29,457 nucleotides of DNA from assembly GCA_905234765.1 (NCBI GenBank), contig CAJOIF010000041.1:1-29457 (forward strand). The letters run 5' to 3'. Below are positions 15,416-23,140 of the stretch, piece after piece (within the stretch, counting starts at the first letter, position 1; the number at the start of each line of letters is the position of its first letter). Source of the DNA: an uncultured Bacteroidales bacterium. GTDB taxonomy: Bacteria; Bacteroidota; Bacteroidia; Bacteroidales; F082. The notes under the pieces are model-generated. The model was not told where the DNA came from and searched no databases. It saw only the letters and a list, made by a program, of their open reading frames with translations. The translations under genes and the position numbers were made by a program.

Positions 15416-16942
15416 ATGTACACTGAAGACCAACAACTTTACATTGCGCATTGCGACAACGGACCTCTCTATATGGTAGGCAAGATGGCCAATCGCCATG
15501 GCCTGATAGCAGGTGCCACGGGTACTGGCAAGACCGTCACCCTGCAAGTGCTGGCAGAGACCTTCTGCCAAGCGGGGGTACCCTGTTTCATGGCTGACAT
15601 GAAAGGCGATCTCTCTGGCATCAGCCAGGCGGGACAGATGAGCGGTTTCATTGAGAAACGCTGCCCCGAGTTCGGCATCGAGAACCCGAATTTCCATGGC
15701 TGTCCGACGCGCTTCTTCGATGTGTTCGGCGAGCAAGGCCATCCCTTGAGAGCGACCATTTCCGAGATGGGACCCCAACTCTTGGCACGACTCCTCGACC
15801 TCAACGAGACCCAAACGGGTATCCTCAACATCGTCTTCAAGATTGCCGACGACCGTGGCCTGCTCCTCATCGACATGAAGGATCTGCGGATGATGCTTGA
15901 CTATGTGGCCAAAAACGCCAAGGAGTTCACCACCACCTACGGCACCATCACTTCGATGAGCGTAGGAGCTATCCAGCGTGCTTTGTTGGCTTTGGAAGCC
16001 GAGGGTGCCGACTTGTTCTTTGGCGAGCCGTCGTTTAATGTGTTCGACTTCTTGCAAACTGAAGGTGGCAAGGGCGTGATGAATGTGCTGGCTGCCGACA
16101 AACTGATGTTGAACCCGAAACTGTATTCCACCTTCCTGCTGTGGCTGTTGAGCGAACTTTACACCCAACTGCCCGAAGTCGGCGACCTGCCGCTCCCCAA
16201 GCTCATCTTCTTCTTCGATGAGGCCCACATGTTGTTCAAGGACACTTCCAAGGCTTTGGTCGACAAGATTGAGCAGGTCATCCGTCTCGTGCGTTCCAAG
16301 GGCGTGGGAGTGTATTTCGTCACGCAAAGCCCAGACGACATCCCAGAAGCCATTGCTGGACAACTCGGCAACCGCATCCTCCACGGATTGCGAGCCTATA
16401 CGCCTAAGGAGCAAAAGGCTGTTAAGGCGGCTGCCCAAACCTTCCGCGCCAATCCAAACTTCAACACGGAAGCCGCCATTCTCGAGCTCGGCACAGGTGA
16501 GGCTTTGGTCTCGCTGTTGGACGAGAAAGGTGCGCCTTGCATCGTGGAAAGAGCGAAAATCCTCTTCCCATTGAGCCAGATTGGGGCCATCACTGACGAG
16601 CAGCGTAACAGCCTGATTCGCAACTCGCGCATCTATGGCGTCTACGACAAGAGTTTCGACCGCGAGAGTGCCTACGAGATGCTTGTGGAACAACAGAAAC
16701 AAGAGGAGAAACGACTGCAGAAAGAAGCCGAGGAGGAGGAAAAGCGCAAGGCAAAAGAAGCCAAGGAGAAGGAACGGGCTAGATCGAACAGTACAAGTTC
16801 AAGGTCGACTACGACGAGGAAAAAGAAGTCGACGGGACAGAAAGCCATCGAGAAAACCATCAACACGACGGCTTCCACCATTGGCCGAAGCCTTGGCAAA
16901 ACCATAGTGCGCTCGATTTTGGGCGGTATCTTTAAAAAATGA
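15416..16942 (+). CDS. HerA-like ATPase of the DUF853 / YjgR family
   Basis: The 508-aa protein is a FtsK/HerA-superfamily P-loop ATPase. Walker A is '[13 protein letters not shown]' (31-43). The Walker B region is '[13 protein letters not shown]' (about 262-274), followed by '[29 protein letters not shown]'. The tail (about 425-490) is a charged, probably coiled-coil stretch rich in E, K, R, ending in basic and hydrophobic residues. E. coli YjgR is the familiar relative; its function is not well defined, and DNA translocation is only inferred. It begins 11 bp after trmB, and a strong terminator overlaps its stop. Confidence 0.9.
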   Translation: MYTEDQQLYIAHCDNGPLYMVGKMANRHGLIAGATGTGKTVTLQVLAETFCQAGVPCFMADMKGDLSGISQAGQMSGFIEKRCPEFGIENPNFHGCPTRFFDVFGEQGHPLRATISEMGPQLLARLLDLNETQTGILNIVFKIADDRGLLLIDMKDLRMMLDYVAKNAKEFTTTYGTITSMSVGAIQRALLALEAEGADLFFGEPSFNVFDFLQTEGGKGVMNVLAADKLMLNPKLYSTFLLWLLSELYTQLPEVGDLPLPKLIFFFDEAHMLFKDTSKALVDKIEQVIRLVRSKGVGVYFVTQSPDDIPEAIAGQLGNRILHGLRAYTPKEQKAVKAAAQTFRANPNFNTEAAILELGTGEALVSLLDEKGAPCIVERAKILFPLSQIGAITDEQRNSLIRNSRIYGVYDKSFDRESAYEMLVEQQKQEEKRLQKEAEEEEKRKAKEAKEKERARSNSTSSRSTTTRKKKSTGQKAIEKTINTTASTIGRSLGKTIVRSILGGIFKK

Positions 16943-16973
16943 AAAAGGGCGGCATTGCCGCCCTTTTTCATTT
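16937..16973. terminator. Two-way intrinsic terminator between the HerA-like gene and gap
   Basis: A perfect 17-bp inverted repeat (16937-16953 with 16957-16973) closes a 3-nt loop (ATT). The stem has a GGGCGGC/GCCGCCC core with A and T runs on either side, so it can end transcription in both directions. It separates two convergent genes. Confidence 0.92.
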
Positions 16974-16982
16974 GATCGTTTA

Positions 16983-17990
16983 TTAGTATTTCATCATCTC
17001 GATGAGGTCGACCATGCGGTTGGAATAGCCCCATTCGTTGTCGTACCACGACATGATCTTCACCATCTTGCCCATCACCATGGTGCTTTGGGCATCGAAG
17101 ATGCTGCTGTGCGGGTTGTGGATGACGTCGCAGCTGACGATCGGGTCTTCGGTGTATTCGAGGACGCCTTTCATCGGGCCTTCAGCGGCTTCCTTCATGG
17201 CGGCGTTGATTTCTTCCTTCGTGGCTTCGGTCTTCAGCGTGCAGACGAGGTCAACCAAAGAACCAGTGGGCGTAGGAACGCGGACGGCTATACCATCGAG
17301 TTTGCCATTCAGTTCGGGGATGACGATACCCACGGCCTTGGCTGCGCCAGTGGTGGTCGGAATCTGCGACATGGCAGCCGAACGGGCGCGGCGCAGGTCG
17401 CTGTGCGGACCGTCGAGGATGACCTGGTCGTTGGTGTAGCTGTGGATGGTGGTGATGTAACCCTGCTCAATGCCGAAGCGGTCGTTCAACACCTTGGCGA
17501 CGGGAGCCAGGCAGTTGGTGGTGCAGGAGGCATTGCTCACGCATTCCACCTCGTCGGTCAGGTCGTTGTTGTTCACGCCGACCACGACGGTAGCGTCGAT
17601 GGCGTCCTTCGAGGGAGCGGAGAGGATGACCTTCTTGGCACCGTTCTTCAGGTGGTCGCCGTAGCCGCCCTTGCTGCTTTCCTTCGAACGGAACACGCCG
17701 GTGGATTCAACCACCACGTCGGGAGTCTTGCCCCACTTGATGTTCAAGGGTGAACGCTCAGCCGTGACGGGGACGCGCACGCCGTTGACAATCAGAGCAG
17801 TCTCGTCATATTCCACGGTGCCAGGGAATTTGCCCTGCGTGGAGTCGTATTTCAACAGGTGGGCCAGCACCTTGGTGCTTGTCAGGTCGTTGACGCCCAC
17901 GATTTCTAAGTTCGGACGTTCGCAGATGATGCGGAACACGTTGCGGCCAATGCGGCCGAAACCATTGATACCTACTTTAATCTTTTCCAT
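16983..17990 (-). CDS. gap: Glyceraldehyde-3-phosphate dehydrogenase, type I
   Basis: GAPDH converts glyceraldehyde 3-phosphate, phosphate and NAD to 1,3-bisphosphoglycerate in glycolysis. The start is ATG 17990 (335 aa); a TTG nine bases upstream only lengthens the frame. The sequence shows 'VGINGFGRIGRNVFR' (NAD fold), 'NDLT' (Asp35, usual for NAD preference), catalytic 'SNASCTTNCLAPVAK' (Cys156), 'TIHSYTNDQ' (catalytic His) and 'WYDNEWGYSNRMVDL' near the C-terminus. It has its own -7 box, which overlaps the stop of the preceding small gene. Confidence 0.97.
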   Translation of the reverse strand: MEKIKVGINGFGRIGRNVFRIICERPNLEIVGVNDLTSTKVLAHLLKYDSTQGKFPGTVEYDETALIVNGVRVPVTAERSPLNIKWGKTPDVVVESTGVFRSKESSKGGYGDHLKNGAKKVILSAPSKDAIDATVVVGVNNNDLTDEVECVSNASCTTNCLAPVAKVLNDRFGIEQGYITTIHSYTNDQVILDGPHSDLRRARSAAMSQIPTTTGAAKAVGIVIPELNGKLDGIAVRVPTPTGSLVDLVCTLKTEATKEEINAAMKEAAEGPMKGVLEYTEDPIVSCDVIHNPHSSIFDAQSTMVMGKMVKIMSWYDNEWGYSNRMVDLIEMMKY

Positions 17991-18030
17991 TCTAATCAAT
18001 TACGTTCAATTTAGGCTGTAAAAAGCCATG

Positions 18031-18038
18031 CAAAGTTA
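18031..18038 (-). promoter_or_regulatory. -7 box of gap
   Basis: TAACTTTG on the minus strand fits TAnnTTTG, 41 nt before the gap start. Its first three bases are the TAA stop codon of the upstream gene (18036-18038), so gap can be transcribed on its own. Confidence 0.65.
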
Positions 18039-18263
18039 GTCATTTTTGAGTTGTCCGCGTATTTCTTCTATCAAAAAGGTGTAAATGTAGGCCGGACTTT
18101 GCAAATACAAACCTGTTTTTCGGTCTTTCAGTTTCTCAAAAGTCTTGGAGCTATACACTTTCTCAAAAGCCTCGGACAAAGGCAATTGGTAATCATCTTG
18201 CAAGAACGACACCAACGACTCCACATCGCAGTCCATCACAAACTGAAACTCATTCTCGTTCAT
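18036..18263 (-). CDS. Small protein of unknown function, third gene of the DUF3990 module
   Basis: The 75-aa product starts at ATG 18263, which overlaps the TGA of the DUF3990 gene (ATGA). The frame remains open upstream to 18305, but the overlap and the position of 'MNENEFQF' favour the shorter form. The sequence is acidic, soluble and probably helical ('LSEAFEKVYSSKTFEKLKDRKTGLYLQSPAYIYTFLIEEIRGQ'). It may be related to DUF3791-type small proteins found next to DUF3990 genes, but the match is weak. It could be an antitoxin or accessory partner; that is inference from the operon. Confidence 0.7.
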   Translation of the reverse strand: MNENEFQFVMDCDVESLVSFLQDDYQLPLSEAFEKVYSSKTFEKLKDRKTGLYLQSPAYIYTFLIEEIRGQLKND

Positions 18264-18724
18264 AATCTCTTCAAATGCTGTATTGCCTTTTCGGTGCAAA
18301 AACAATATTGGTTGTTCAACTTTTTGTATTTCATTTCTTTGACCAGTTGCTTTAAGGTGATGATGTGTTGAAGATAACGGTTGATTTGATACACAACGCC
18401 ATCATCGGCAATCGGCCCTATGACTAAGTCGTAATTATGGGATTCTTGTTGCTTTCTGTCTCGGTTTTTCACGATAAACTCCGCCCATTCCACTGAAATG
18501 CCTTCAAAAAGCAACGCTTTCAAGTCGTTGGTGTTTTCATCCCATTCATATTTTTGGACGATGGGCGAACCTCCTTCGTTGAAGTTGCACCTACGCTGGG
18601 CCATTTCAATGGCTTGGCTCTCGATGGAGGTCAAATAGAAACCTCGACCAAAGTCCTTGTTCGGCCTGCATTTTGACAAATCTATGCTGTCAAACGCTAT
18701 GTTGGTGCCATGAAAAAGTATCAT
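18260..18724 (-). CDS. DUF3990 protein, ADP-ribosyltransferase-like fold
   Basis: The start is ATG 18724, which overlaps the TGA of the upstream gene (ATGA). This gives 154 aa; an extension to 18751 adds nine residues unlike the family. The sequence starts 'MILFHGTNIAFDSIDLSKC' and continues 'NKDFGRGFYLTSIESQAIEMA', the DUF3990 signature. By analogy with ADP-ribosyltransferases, His5 (HGT), Tyr30 (GFYLT) and Glu145 in 'QYCFCTEKAIQHL' would form an H-Y-E type NAD site. Such proteins are candidate toxins acting on proteins, RNA or NAD; no activity can be read here. It is flanked by two small genes with 4-nt overlaps on both sides. Confidence 0.82.
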   Translation of the reverse strand: MILFHGTNIAFDSIDLSKCRPNKDFGRGFYLTSIESQAIEMAQRRCNFNEGGSPIVQKYEWDENTNDLKALLFEGISVEWAEFIVKNRDRKQQESHNYDLVIGPIADDGVVYQINRYLQHIITLKQLVKEMKYKKLNNQYCFCTEKAIQHLKRL

Positions 18725-18930
18725 TCCAAAGTTCCTCCGTGGCGTTTGCAATAAGAAATCAAGTCGTCGATGGTGTCGTCCAAAGGCAACAGGTGTTCGG
18801 CTTGATAGTTTTTGTCAAGCAGTTCCAGTCCGCCGTGAAGATAAAGATAACGGCAAGCCCATTTAGGCTCCAACCCCAACCTTTGCCCAAACTCGACGAT
18901 GCAACAATTTATGTATCTGATGACTTCCAT
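18721..18930 (-). CDS. Small DUF3791-like protein, first gene of the DUF3990 module
   Basis: This 69-aa soluble protein ('INCCIVEFGQRLGLEPKWACRYLYLHGGLELL', 'AEHLLPLDDTIDDLISYCKRHGG') fits the DUF3791 pattern of a helical small protein encoded before DUF3990. Its stop overlaps the DUF3990 start. A -7 box lies 15 nt upstream, so it heads the module. It is a candidate antitoxin or target-specificity partner; that role is inference. Confidence 0.75.
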   Translation of the reverse strand: MEVIRYINCCIVEFGQRLGLEPKWACRYLYLHGGLELLDKNYQAEHLLPLDDTIDDLISYCKRHGGTLE

Positions 18931-18944
18931 TGTATTATTTTTTG

Positions 18945-18952
18945 CAAAATTA
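18945..18952 (-). promoter_or_regulatory. -7 box of the DUF3990 module
   Basis: TAATTTTG on the minus strand ends 15 nt before the ATG at 18930. A second TAATTTTG faces the other way at 19024-19031, so the region between holds divergent promoters. Confidence 0.6.
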
Positions 18953-19023
18953 CGATTTCTTTGCGAAATAGGTTGCTTTATTGCGAAATTTCCTGTTTTT
19001 TCATTCCGATTTGTTTTTTTTCG

Positions 19024-19031
19024 TAATTTTG
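19024..19031 (+). promoter_or_regulatory. -7 box of the leader / candidate small RNA
   Basis: TAATTTTG fits TAnnTTTG. The next gene starts 240 bp downstream, so any transcript has a long structured 5' region. Confidence 0.55.
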
Positions 19032-19037
19032 CAGCCT

Positions 19038-19187
19038 CAAAATAGAGGAAAAGGAATGGAAAACCTTTCCAATATATTGAATATCAATAAATTAAGCAAA
19101 AATTCGGAGGGGTAAATCTCCTTTCCGAGTTTTCGCATACCCTTAGTCCAAGACAGGCTGGAATGGCTTGTCCTGGATTTTTTTTTG
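19038..19187 (+). ncRNA. Candidate structured leader or small RNA with its own terminator
   Basis: Between the -7 box and the next gene there is no ORF but several hairpins: CCTC/GAGG, GGAATGG/CCTTTCC with an A4 loop (19073 region), TATTGA/TCAATA (about 19075-19090), TCGGA...TCCGA around GGGG/CTCC (about 19104-19128), and a last stem CCAAGACAGGC / GGCTTGTCCTGG (19148-19176; one mismatch and one wobble) followed by nine T. The last one looks like an intrinsic terminator about 85 bp before the small secreted protein gene. It could be an attenuating leader or a separate RNA of about 150 nt. I do not recognise a known riboswitch class. Confidence 0.45.
19148..19186 (+). terminator. Terminator-like hairpin in the leader
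   Basis: An 11-bp stem with one mismatch is followed by a T9 run at about 19178-19186, with a 6-nt loop. It lies before, not after, a gene. Confidence 0.6.
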
Positions 19188-19271
19188 TGCCTGGCTGGGC
19201 GTAAAAAACAACCCCAACCTTTGAAATCTTGAATCTTTAAATCTTAAATACCAAATTAAATTCTCAACAAA

Positions 19272-19622
19272 ATGAAAACAACCAAATCTTTGAAAACTGT
19301 CGCGTTTGCGCTTGGGCTGGCGGCCATGGGGCTGACAGCGGGCAACCTAAACGCCCAAACGGGTGGAGGGTTGTTTGGCAAAGGCGCAGAATCGTGGACA
19401 GACGCTTCTAACGGAAGCTTCATGCGCACTACGGGAGGCACCGGCACTGGCTTCAACATTGGCGTCGAACAGTTCGGCGGCGAGAATGACGGTGGCCAGG
19501 GAGGCTTCAACATCGGCACCGAGCAATTTGGCGCCCCGCTTGGCAGCGGACTTTTCATCATGGCTGCGGCTGGCGCGGCCTACGCATTTTCAAAAAAACG
19601 TAAAAAACAGGAAAACAACTAA
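19272..19622 (+). CDS. Small secreted glycine-rich protein with repeats and a C-terminal hydrophobic/basic tail
   Basis: The 116-aa protein has a signal peptide (about 1-28, 'FALGLAAMGLTAGNLNA' then Q29). The mature part is glycine-rich and contains 'GFNIGVEQFGG' (60-70) and 'GFNIGTEQFGA' (78-88), a near-exact repeat about 18 residues apart. The C-terminus has 'PLGSG' (89-93), a hydrophobic segment (94-106) and a basic tail KKRKK. That arrangement resembles sorting tails of exported proteins, and I recall similar short ends in other Bacteroidales. The function is unknown. It starts 85 bp after the terminator-like hairpin and 17 bp before the lipoprotein gene. Confidence 0.75.
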   Translation: MKTTKSLKTVAFALGLAAMGLTAGNLNAQTGGGLFGKGAESWTDASNGSFMRTTGGTGTGFNIGVEQFGGENDGGQGGFNIGTEQFGAPLGSGLFIMAAAGAAYAFSKKRKKQENN

Positions 19623-19639
19623 AAACACATCAATCTACA

Positions 19640-21366
19640 ATGAAAAAACTTAGCACAATCATCATGGCTTTGGCTCTCGTGCTTGGTATGAGCCAATGCA
19701 AGAAACAGGAAACACCCACCACAGGCAACACCACGCCTACCAACCCGGGGGTGCACATCACCGTGAACGTGGGAGAAAATGAAGACAACGGCGGCAAGGG
19801 CGAAAACGGCGAAAGACACAACATCGCCCCGGCATACGGTCTGTTTTCCTTCTCCAGCGGCGACGCCACAATGGCGAATTTGTGGGCACACTGAAGTTCA
19901 AAAACGGCTTTTTCGACGGCACCATCTACCCGGACGCAAGCGTCACCGACCAGCCCTTGCACTTCTTTTTCTTGGGCAATTCGGAACTTAAGAGCGACAC
20001 TATTGTGAACGAAACCACTTCGCTCAGCATCAGCATTGCCGACCAAAGCGGAAACCTGCCCGTGCTTTCCTATGGCGCTTCAACGAAGCCCTACACTGGC
20101 CCGAACACCACCTATTCCACCACGCTGAAGAACAAGTGCGCCTTGGTGAGGTTCGACCTTCAGAATCAAGGGGATTATGAAGTTACCCTGTCAAACGTGC
20201 CTACGCTGGCCACCGTCAACTTCGCCAATCCTACTGCTGAGACCGCCATTGTGGCCACCGAGGGCCAAACCAACGGCAATATCACGCTTTATGGCGAGGA
20301 AGGAAACACCGCTATCAGATGGGCCATCCTGCTGCCTGGCACCAACCTTTCCACTGGCCACGGTGATTTGGATATTACCTATAGTGGTAATGTTAACTTA
20401 GCAGAATTGGCATACAACGACTATGTCAACTCCGGCATCGGCATCAACAATCCTTTGCCCTTGCCAGATGCACCTGATGCCGAGTATGCTGTCAAGACAA
20501 GTGATGACGTATTGACCACATTCTCGGTGAGTGGGGATAAGGAGGTCTATTTCTCGAAGGCCAACCTGAGGTATGATGAATCCTCTGGGGTGTGGAGCTT
20601 CCACGATAACCAGATAGACGGGTGCATTGGTACTGTGTCTGGCAGTTATCCACAAGGATATAATGTGTCTCCTAATGGTACTAAAATGGACCGATTCAGC
20701 TGGGGTTTTCATTACCCTACTACTACAGGAGAAAGCGATTATGTGGATGGATCAACGAACCTGGACGTTAACGATGGAACAGACTGGGGATGTGCATTCA
20801 AGGCAGAGGGCTACAATGAAGGCACCAATTGGCGCACGCTGACCTCAGCCGAGTGGAACTACCTTCTCAATAATGCAAGTAGAGGAGACAAGCGTTTCAT
20901 GAAGGTAACTATTGGAACGCTTAACATAACCGACCCAAACACTAATACGACTTACAATAGTTTATTTTTAAGCGGCCTATTCATAGCACCTGATAACTTT
21001 GATCCCAGCAAATACTCTTTCACTTCAAGCTTCGCCAATAAAACATGGAACAATGCTACGTGTCAAGGTTTAGGCATAGCCGATGCGAACACCCTTTTAG
21101 CAGCCGGATGTGTGTTTCTGCCTGCCTTGGGCTACCGTGATGAGAACGGGTACCAGGATTATTATCCTTACTCTAGCAGCCCTACTAATACGAATTTCGC
21201 TGGTTACTATTGGTCGGCCACTGGCGGGCCACAGAATCCTGGGTCATCGCTAGCACCTAAAGCGGAGGCTTTGAAGTTTACCAGAACGGCAAATACAATG
21301 CCAAGTAATAACGCCCAATTCCGCAATCTTGGCATGTGTGTCCGTTTGGTGTGGGATGCCAACTAA
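19640..21366 (+). pseudogene. Surface lipoprotein of a Bacteroidales paralogue family, broken by one frameshift
   Basis: The first frame (19640-19894) gives a lipoprotein-like signal 'MKKLSTIIMALALVLGMSQCKK' (Cys20; Gln before the Cys is unusual) and reads to 'LFSFSSGDA'. The protein continues in another frame from about 19870: 'NGEFVGTLKFKNGFFDG' and on to 21366. A missing base between 19867 and 19870 would join them (GCC-xAC-AAT-GGC). The second part (494 aa from a GTG at 19882) has 'FSVSGDKEVYFSKANLRYDESSGVWSF', 'RFSWGFHYP', 'WRTLTSAEWNYLL', 'AAGCVFLPALGYRDENG', 'YYWSATGG' and the C-terminal 'NLGMCVRLVWDAN', all features of a common Bacteroidales surface family. Function unknown. Whether the shift is real or a sequencing error is open. 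Confidence 0.8.
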
Positions 21367-21442
21367 GCGGTTCGCAAGGAGGCGGGATTTCCAATTCCGC
21401 AAGCCGAGGGAAGGGAGATTTTCCATTCCCGCATGAAGATCG

Positions 21443-21477
21443 TAGAGACGTCACAGTGTGGCGTCTCTATGTTTTTT
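21443..21477 (+). terminator. Intrinsic terminator after the lipoprotein gene
   Basis: TAGAGACG (21443-21450) pairs with CGTCTCTA (21462-21469), and the inner CACA/TGTG extends the stem. TGTTTTTT follows. It lies 76 bp after the stop. Confidence 0.7.
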
Positions 21478-21485
21478 ATTGCGGT

Positions 21486-21605
21486 AGGATGGACGGCGGC
21501 AGCGTCAGCGGGTCAAGACCCGCTGTCCCTACCGGGGTGCTGCCTACCGGGGCGCTGCCGTAGGTCGCTGTCCTACGGTTACGGGAGGTTGCGTCTTTCA
21601 GACGC
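21486..21605. repeat. Cluster of intergenic palindromes
   Basis: Three inverted repeats stand in a row: CAGCGGGTC/GACCCGCTG (21506-21525, 2-nt loop), CCGTAGG/CCTACGG (21558-21578) and GCGTCT/AGACGC (21591-21605). Related phrases (GGTAGGA, CTACCGGGG, TCCTACGG) recur. It looks like dispersed repeat DNA rather than a gene. The rest of 21367-21690 shows no coding signal. Confidence 0.65.
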
Positions 21606-21691
21606 GGGGGAGGCGGGCGAAAAAGGCGGGCTTTTTTGGCTCATATTGGGGAAATGCGTATTTTTGCGGAATCAAATACAATAATATTTCT

Positions 21692-21719
21692 TATCTTTGC
21701 ATTTCGAAGATTAAAGATA
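21692..21719 (+). promoter_or_regulatory. hipB promoter and candidate HipB operator
   Basis: The -7 box TATCTTTG (21692-21699) is 27 nt before hipB. TATCTTT (21692-21698) is repeated inverted as AAAGATA (21713-21719), and ATCTT (21693-21697) as AAGAT (21707-21711). HipB proteins bind TATC-GATA type operators and repress their own operon. A dimer bound here would cover the promoter. Confidence 0.55.
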
Positions 21720-21726
21720 CAATAGT

Positions 21727-22053
21727 ATGCCTTTGTTGTACGATTTCAATATGGATACGGCGGAAGATCTTGCCCAAAGGTTGGCTGAAAACGTGAAACG
21801 CCGCAGGTTGGAGAAAGGTTTGTCGCGGGGGGCATTGTCGATGATGAGTGGGGTGCCGGTGCCGACCATCGCCAAGTTTGAGCAACATCACAACATTTCG
21901 CTGATGGGATTCCTCTCCCTGGCCAAGGCATTGGGCTACACGGATGCGTTGAAGTCGTTGCTTGCCGAGCCTGTGTATTCCACCATGGAAGAACTCGATA
22001 CCATCAACAAAAACAAAGACAGAAAACGAGGGAGAAATGAATTCAATCAGTAA
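21727..22053 (+). CDS. hipB: HipB-type antitoxin, XRE-family DNA-binding protein
   Basis: This 108-aa protein has a helix-turn-helix of the Cro/CI type ('LAENVKRRRLEKGLSRGALSMMSGVPVPTIAKFEQHHNISLMGFLSLAKALG', about 19-71). HipB proteins repress the operon and neutralise HipA. The basic C-terminal tail (about 92-108, NKNKDRKRGR) is probably flexible. The coding sequence overlaps hipA by 17 bp, the usual antitoxin-first order. Confidence 0.85.
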   Translation: MPLLYDFNMDTAEDLAQRLAENVKRRRLEKGLSRGALSMMSGVPVPTIAKFEQHHNISLMGFLSLAKALGYTDALKSLLAEPVYSTMEELDTINKNKDRKRGRNEFNQ

Positions 22054-23140
22054 GATATTCGTTAAATACCACGGTAGGATAGTGGGCGAATTGACCCAAA
22101 CACCCGATGGGAAACGCTGTGTCTTCCGTTACGACAAGGAATGGTTGGCGACAGGTTTTTCCATCTCACCCTTGGATTTGCCCCTCAAGTCGGATTTGTT
22201 TGTCGCGCCTGAACGTCCATTTTGGGGCAATTTCGGTATTTTTGAGGACAGCCTTCCCGATGGTTACGGCCGTTATCTGCTGAATCGGATGCTTCGTCGG
22301 CAGGGGATTGACGAGTTCAGTTTGACAGCGTTGCAACGGCTGAGCATTGTCGGTCAAGTGGGGATGGGTGCTTTGTGTTACGAGCCTGAGACGCGCTTGG
22401 AGACCGCAACGGAGGTGCTGGAACTGGACCGTATCCAGGAGATGGCTTTAGAGGTACTTTCGGAACGCAATGACAAGGATGCCGCTTTGCTTTATTATCG
22501 GAGTGGCAACTCGGGTGGCTGTCGGCCCAAATGCCTTTATCACGATGAGGAAGGCGATTGGCTCGTCAAGTTCCGCCACACCTACGACCCCAAGGATTTC
22601 GGGGCGACGGAGTTCCGCCATAATGAGATAGCCCGAAGATGCGGCATTGAAGTCCCTGATTTCAAGTTGATGGAGGGGAAGTATTTCGCCACGCGCCGTT
22701 TCGATATTGAGAACGGTGAGCGACTTCATGTGGCCACGGCGGGGGCTTTGTTGAACGAGTCCATCGATTTCCCGAAGTTGGACTACAAGACCTTGTTGCA
22801 CCTCACGGGTTATTTGACACAGGATCCCAAGCAAGTGGAGGCCATGTTCCGCCTGATGGCATTCAACGTGTTTACTGACAACAAGGACGACCACGCCAAG
22901 AACTTCAGTTTCATCTGTCGCGATGGGCGTTGGCGGATGGCTCCAGCTTACGACCTGACCCCAGTTCCCGAAGGCTATCACGGCGAACACGCTACATCGG
23001 TCAACGGCAACGGGCGACCCACAGTGAGCGATATGCTAACAGTGGGCGAGGATATCAGGATTCCCAAAAAACGGGGCATGGAAATCATAGATTCTGTCCG
23101 TGAAAATTGTAAAGAAATAATGTCAAAAGATTATCAATAA
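22037..23140 (+). CDS. hipA: HipA-like serine/threonine kinase toxin
   Basis: HipA kinases phosphorylate a serine on a target (glutamyl-tRNA synthetase for E. coli HipA) and stop growth. I chose ATG 22037, just after GGGAGAA and matching the HipA N-terminus ('ISKIFVKYHGRIVGELTQ'); an upstream ATG at 21962 would add 25 residues copied from hipB in another frame. The product is 367 aa, shorter than E. coli HipA (440). Visible motifs are 'FEDSLPDGYGRYLL', the 'SGNSGGCRPK' loop (156-165), 'LVKFRH', the catalytic 'NKDDHAKNF' (282-290, Asp284) and 'AYDLTPV' (Asp306, metal binding). The E. coli autophosphorylated serine loop aligns with Ser156-Ser159, but the exact site is uncertain. The stop overlaps the next start (TAATG). 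Confidence 0.9.
   Translation: MNSISKIFVKYHGRIVGELTQTPDGKRCVFRYDKEWLATGFSISPLDLPLKSDLFVAPERPFWGNFGIFEDSLPDGYGRYLLNRMLRRQGIDEFSLTALQRLSIVGQVGMGALCYEPETRLETATEVLELDRIQEMALEVLSERNDKDAALLYYRSGNSGGCRPKCLYHDEEGDWLVKFRHTYDPKDFGATEFRHNEIARRCGIEVPDFKLMEGKYFATRRFDIENGERLHVATAGALLNESIDFPKLDYKTLLHLTGYLTQDPKQVEAMFRLMAFNVFTDNKDDHAKNFSFICRDGRWRMAPAYDLTPVPEGYHGEHATSVNGNGRPTVSDMLTVGEDIRIPKKRGMEIIDSVRENCKEIMSKDYQ

Noticed and set aside
15338..16702. 454-aa open frame on the minus strand
   Set aside because: It is antisense to trmB and the HerA-like gene, both clear families. The sequence has no recognisable motifs and reflects the codon bias of the real genes.
19640..19894. A separate small lipoprotein gene of 84 aa
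   Set aside because: The residues after 'SSGDA' are out of frame, and the family sequence continues at once in another frame. It is the N-terminus of the broken long gene.
21601..21640. Intrinsic terminator near GGCGGGCTTTTTT
   Set aside because: A T run is present, but I cannot form a convincing stem directly before it; the hairpin at 21443-21469 is better.
21962..22036. Longer HipA starting at ATG 21962
   Set aside because: The extra 25 residues overlap hipB in another frame and do not resemble HipA; ATG 22037 has GGGAGAA upstream.
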